Shown one piece after another: positions 62,895 to 64,000 of a DNA stretch of 64,000 nt. Source of the DNA: Vibrio toranzoniae (GTDB lineage: Bacteria > Pseudomonadota > Gammaproteobacteria > Enterobacterales > Vibrionaceae); contig NZ_AP025515.1 of NCBI RefSeq assembly GCF_024347655.1, forward strand, positions 124,001 to 188,000. Reading direction: 5' to 3'. The translations under genes and the position numbers were made by a program. Below the pieces are notes generated by a model. It was given only the letters and a program-made list of their open reading frames with translations. It did not search any database and was not told where the DNA came from. The stretch's first letter is position 1, and each line of letters begins with the position of its first letter.

Positions 62895-64000
62895 TTAGAA
62901 CTGAGTACCTAATGAAAAGTGAATACGAAACTCATCGCCTTCGGGCGCATCCAGACCATAAGCAAAATCGAGTTTTACTGGCATAAAATGTGAGTTCCAA
63001 ATCAAACTCAACCCTGTACCACGCTTCCAATCTGCTTTGTCATCAAACGCATCACCAACATCCAGAAACGCCCCCATCCATATTGAGCGATACACTTGAT
63101 GTTGATACTCGATCCCTGCAGTTAACATGTAACGCGCACCGGTTAGTTCTCCATTTTCGTCTTTAGGAGAAATGGATTCATAACCATAGCCTCGCAAGTT
63201 ACCGTCTCCACCGGCAAAATAACGAAGCGATGACGGTACATCAGATAATGATTTGGCGATGTTAATACCAACGTTTGAATGAAAATGGAGCTTTTGTTGT
63301 TCGCTAATATCCCAAGAAACAACGCTGCTTCCCTCTAGTCTCAACAATCTTGAATCAGACAGCAGACTCGGATCAGAATATTCCAAAGAATAGATATGGC
63401 GATGATTAATCTCGAGTTGATCGTTCTTACGATCGATTTGAGAAAAACTGATTCCGGGTAGCAACAGTTGGGATTGGTCTTCCTCTGACGCCTGACTATA
63501 TTGTTCATGCAGGTATTTGACGTAAATTGTACTTTGCCAATCACTGTCTAATTGCCAATAACGCTCAAACTTAAGATCATTCGTGAAGCTTTTTGTATCT
63601 CGATGATCAATACGTTTTGACTCGAACTGAATACCGTAATAGTCAGTCGTGACTTCTTGCGTTGGAATTTTATACCCTAGCTTGAGAGACTGCTCTTGTT
63701 CAGACAAATACGTTTTCGTCTCAAAACTATGTCCTCTTCGGTTATACCAAGGTTTTGACCAATTTAGAGAAGCCCTTAACCCTAGATCCGTTGAATAGCC
63801 ACCACCAACTTGCACGATGTTTCGCGAACTTGGCTGTGCAACAATCTTTATAGGTACTTCTAGGTTACTCTCTAGTTCTTTGAAATCACCGTGGACAACG
63901 ACGCTGCGAAACCATTGCGTTTCTGATAAGTCAGATTGGAGTTGGCCTAGCTTTATGGTGTCGAAATAGTCACCTTGTTTGAACGTAGGGATTTTTCCTA
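62895..64000 (-). CDS. tamA: TamA-like outer-membrane assembly protein (5' end outside window)
   Basis: The reverse frame is open to the window edge. The visible ~368 residues begin within a POTRA domain (GKIPTFKQGDYFDTIKLGQL... SSRNIVQVGGGYSTDLG), followed by the 16-strand barrel with LRYFAGGDGNLRGYGYESISP and the end HFSLGTQF. This is the TamA pattern of the Omp85 family. Normally tamB follows tamA; here a terminator and a convergent phospholipase gene follow instead. It may therefore be a second, orphan TamA-like protein. The first POTRA domains and the start lie beyond position 64000. Confidence 0.87.
   Translation of the reverse strand, partial: GKIPTFKQGDYFDTIKLGQLQSDLSETQWFRSVVVHGDFKELESNLEVPIKIVAQPSSRNIVQVGGGYSTDLGLRASLNWSKPWYNRRGHSFETKTYLSEQEQSLKLGYKIPTQEVTTDYYGIQFESKRIDHRDTKSFTNDLKFERYWQLDSDWQSTIYVKYLHEQYSQASEEDQSQLLLPGISFSQIDRKNDQLEINHRHIYSLEYSDPSLLSDSRLLRLEGSSVVSWDISEQQKLHFHSNVGINIAKSLSDVPSSLRYFAGGDGNLRGYGYESISPKDENGELTGARYMLTAGIEYQHQVYRSIWMGAFLDVGDAFDDKADWKRGTGLSLIWNSHFMPVKLDFAYGLDAPEGDEFRIHFSLGTQF

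Overview
The window reads as the replication-terminus region of the larger chromosome of a Vibrio species (low-GC gammaproteobacterium). The strongest anchor is a near-canonical XerCD dif site at 4000-4027. Vibrio-type content supports this: HutA-like haem receptor, FabV, the FadL-VolA pair, the AsdA-AspT aspartate system, PxpABC, and small families I associate with Vibrio (DUF3319-like, DUF3389-like). No rRNA, tRNA, CRISPR array or intact insertion sequence was seen.

Layout. 1-4.0 kb is accessory DNA on one side of dif: a decayed GGDEF gene, the 3' end of a lost gene, a LexA-box-preceded mini-operon of three overlapping small ORFs closed by a terminator, a membrane-anchored receiver protein overlapping a histidine-kinase-like ATPase, and about 430 bp of debris that ends with a 26-codon ORF running into dif. 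From 4.2 to 11.6 kb are ordinary chromosomal genes (yciH, a tyrosine recombinase, ddl, a SPOR lipoprotein, the Pat-type lysine acetyltransferase, a LysR regulator). 11.8-15.6 kb holds a haem receptor behind a Fur-like box, a 24-residue membrane peptide, galE and a GGDEF remnant. 15.7-18.3 kb is pxpABC (5-oxoproline to glutamate). 18.4-29.3 kb carries an FAD oxidoreductase, the ybbAP-tesA divergon, fabV, a GAF-GGDEF-EAL protein and a COG3044-type ATPase. 29.6-38.9 kb has an orphan PBP2, a J-domain protein, a 2OG-Fe(II) oxygenase, YjdF-like, a zinc ribbon, an EamA transporter, an SgrR-type regulator, a thioesterase and an M48 protease. 39-45 kb has an M50 protease, fadL-volA (lysophospholipid cleavage plus fatty-acid uptake) and a PhnA-like protein. 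45-49 kb has a BamA/TamA-like barrel, a LysR regulator, and a patatin lipoprotein with a small exported partner. 49-53.9 kb has pdxY and asdA-aspT. 54.3-56.8 kb is an aaeXAB-type efflux operon. 57-64 kb encodes envelope proteins: an unrecognised barrel protein, a carboxylesterase-like lipoprotein, a phospholipase-D-like lipoprotein and the end of a tamA-like gene.

The most noteworthy observations are: (i) the dif-adjacent accessory block, with its two-gene receiver/kinase module and its LexA-linked mini-operon; (ii) a 17-bp imperfect palindrome found about 130-160 bp upstream of three envelope genes (barrel, patatin, carboxylesterase-like), with a weaker copy before a fourth; (iii) a perfect terminator-like hairpin with a U-run immediately before the start codon of a barrel gene; (iv) a carboxylesterase-fold lipoprotein whose expected catalytic His appears as Asn; and (v) a 24-aa membrane peptide gene. 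Family names come from recognition of the translated sequence; no database search was run.
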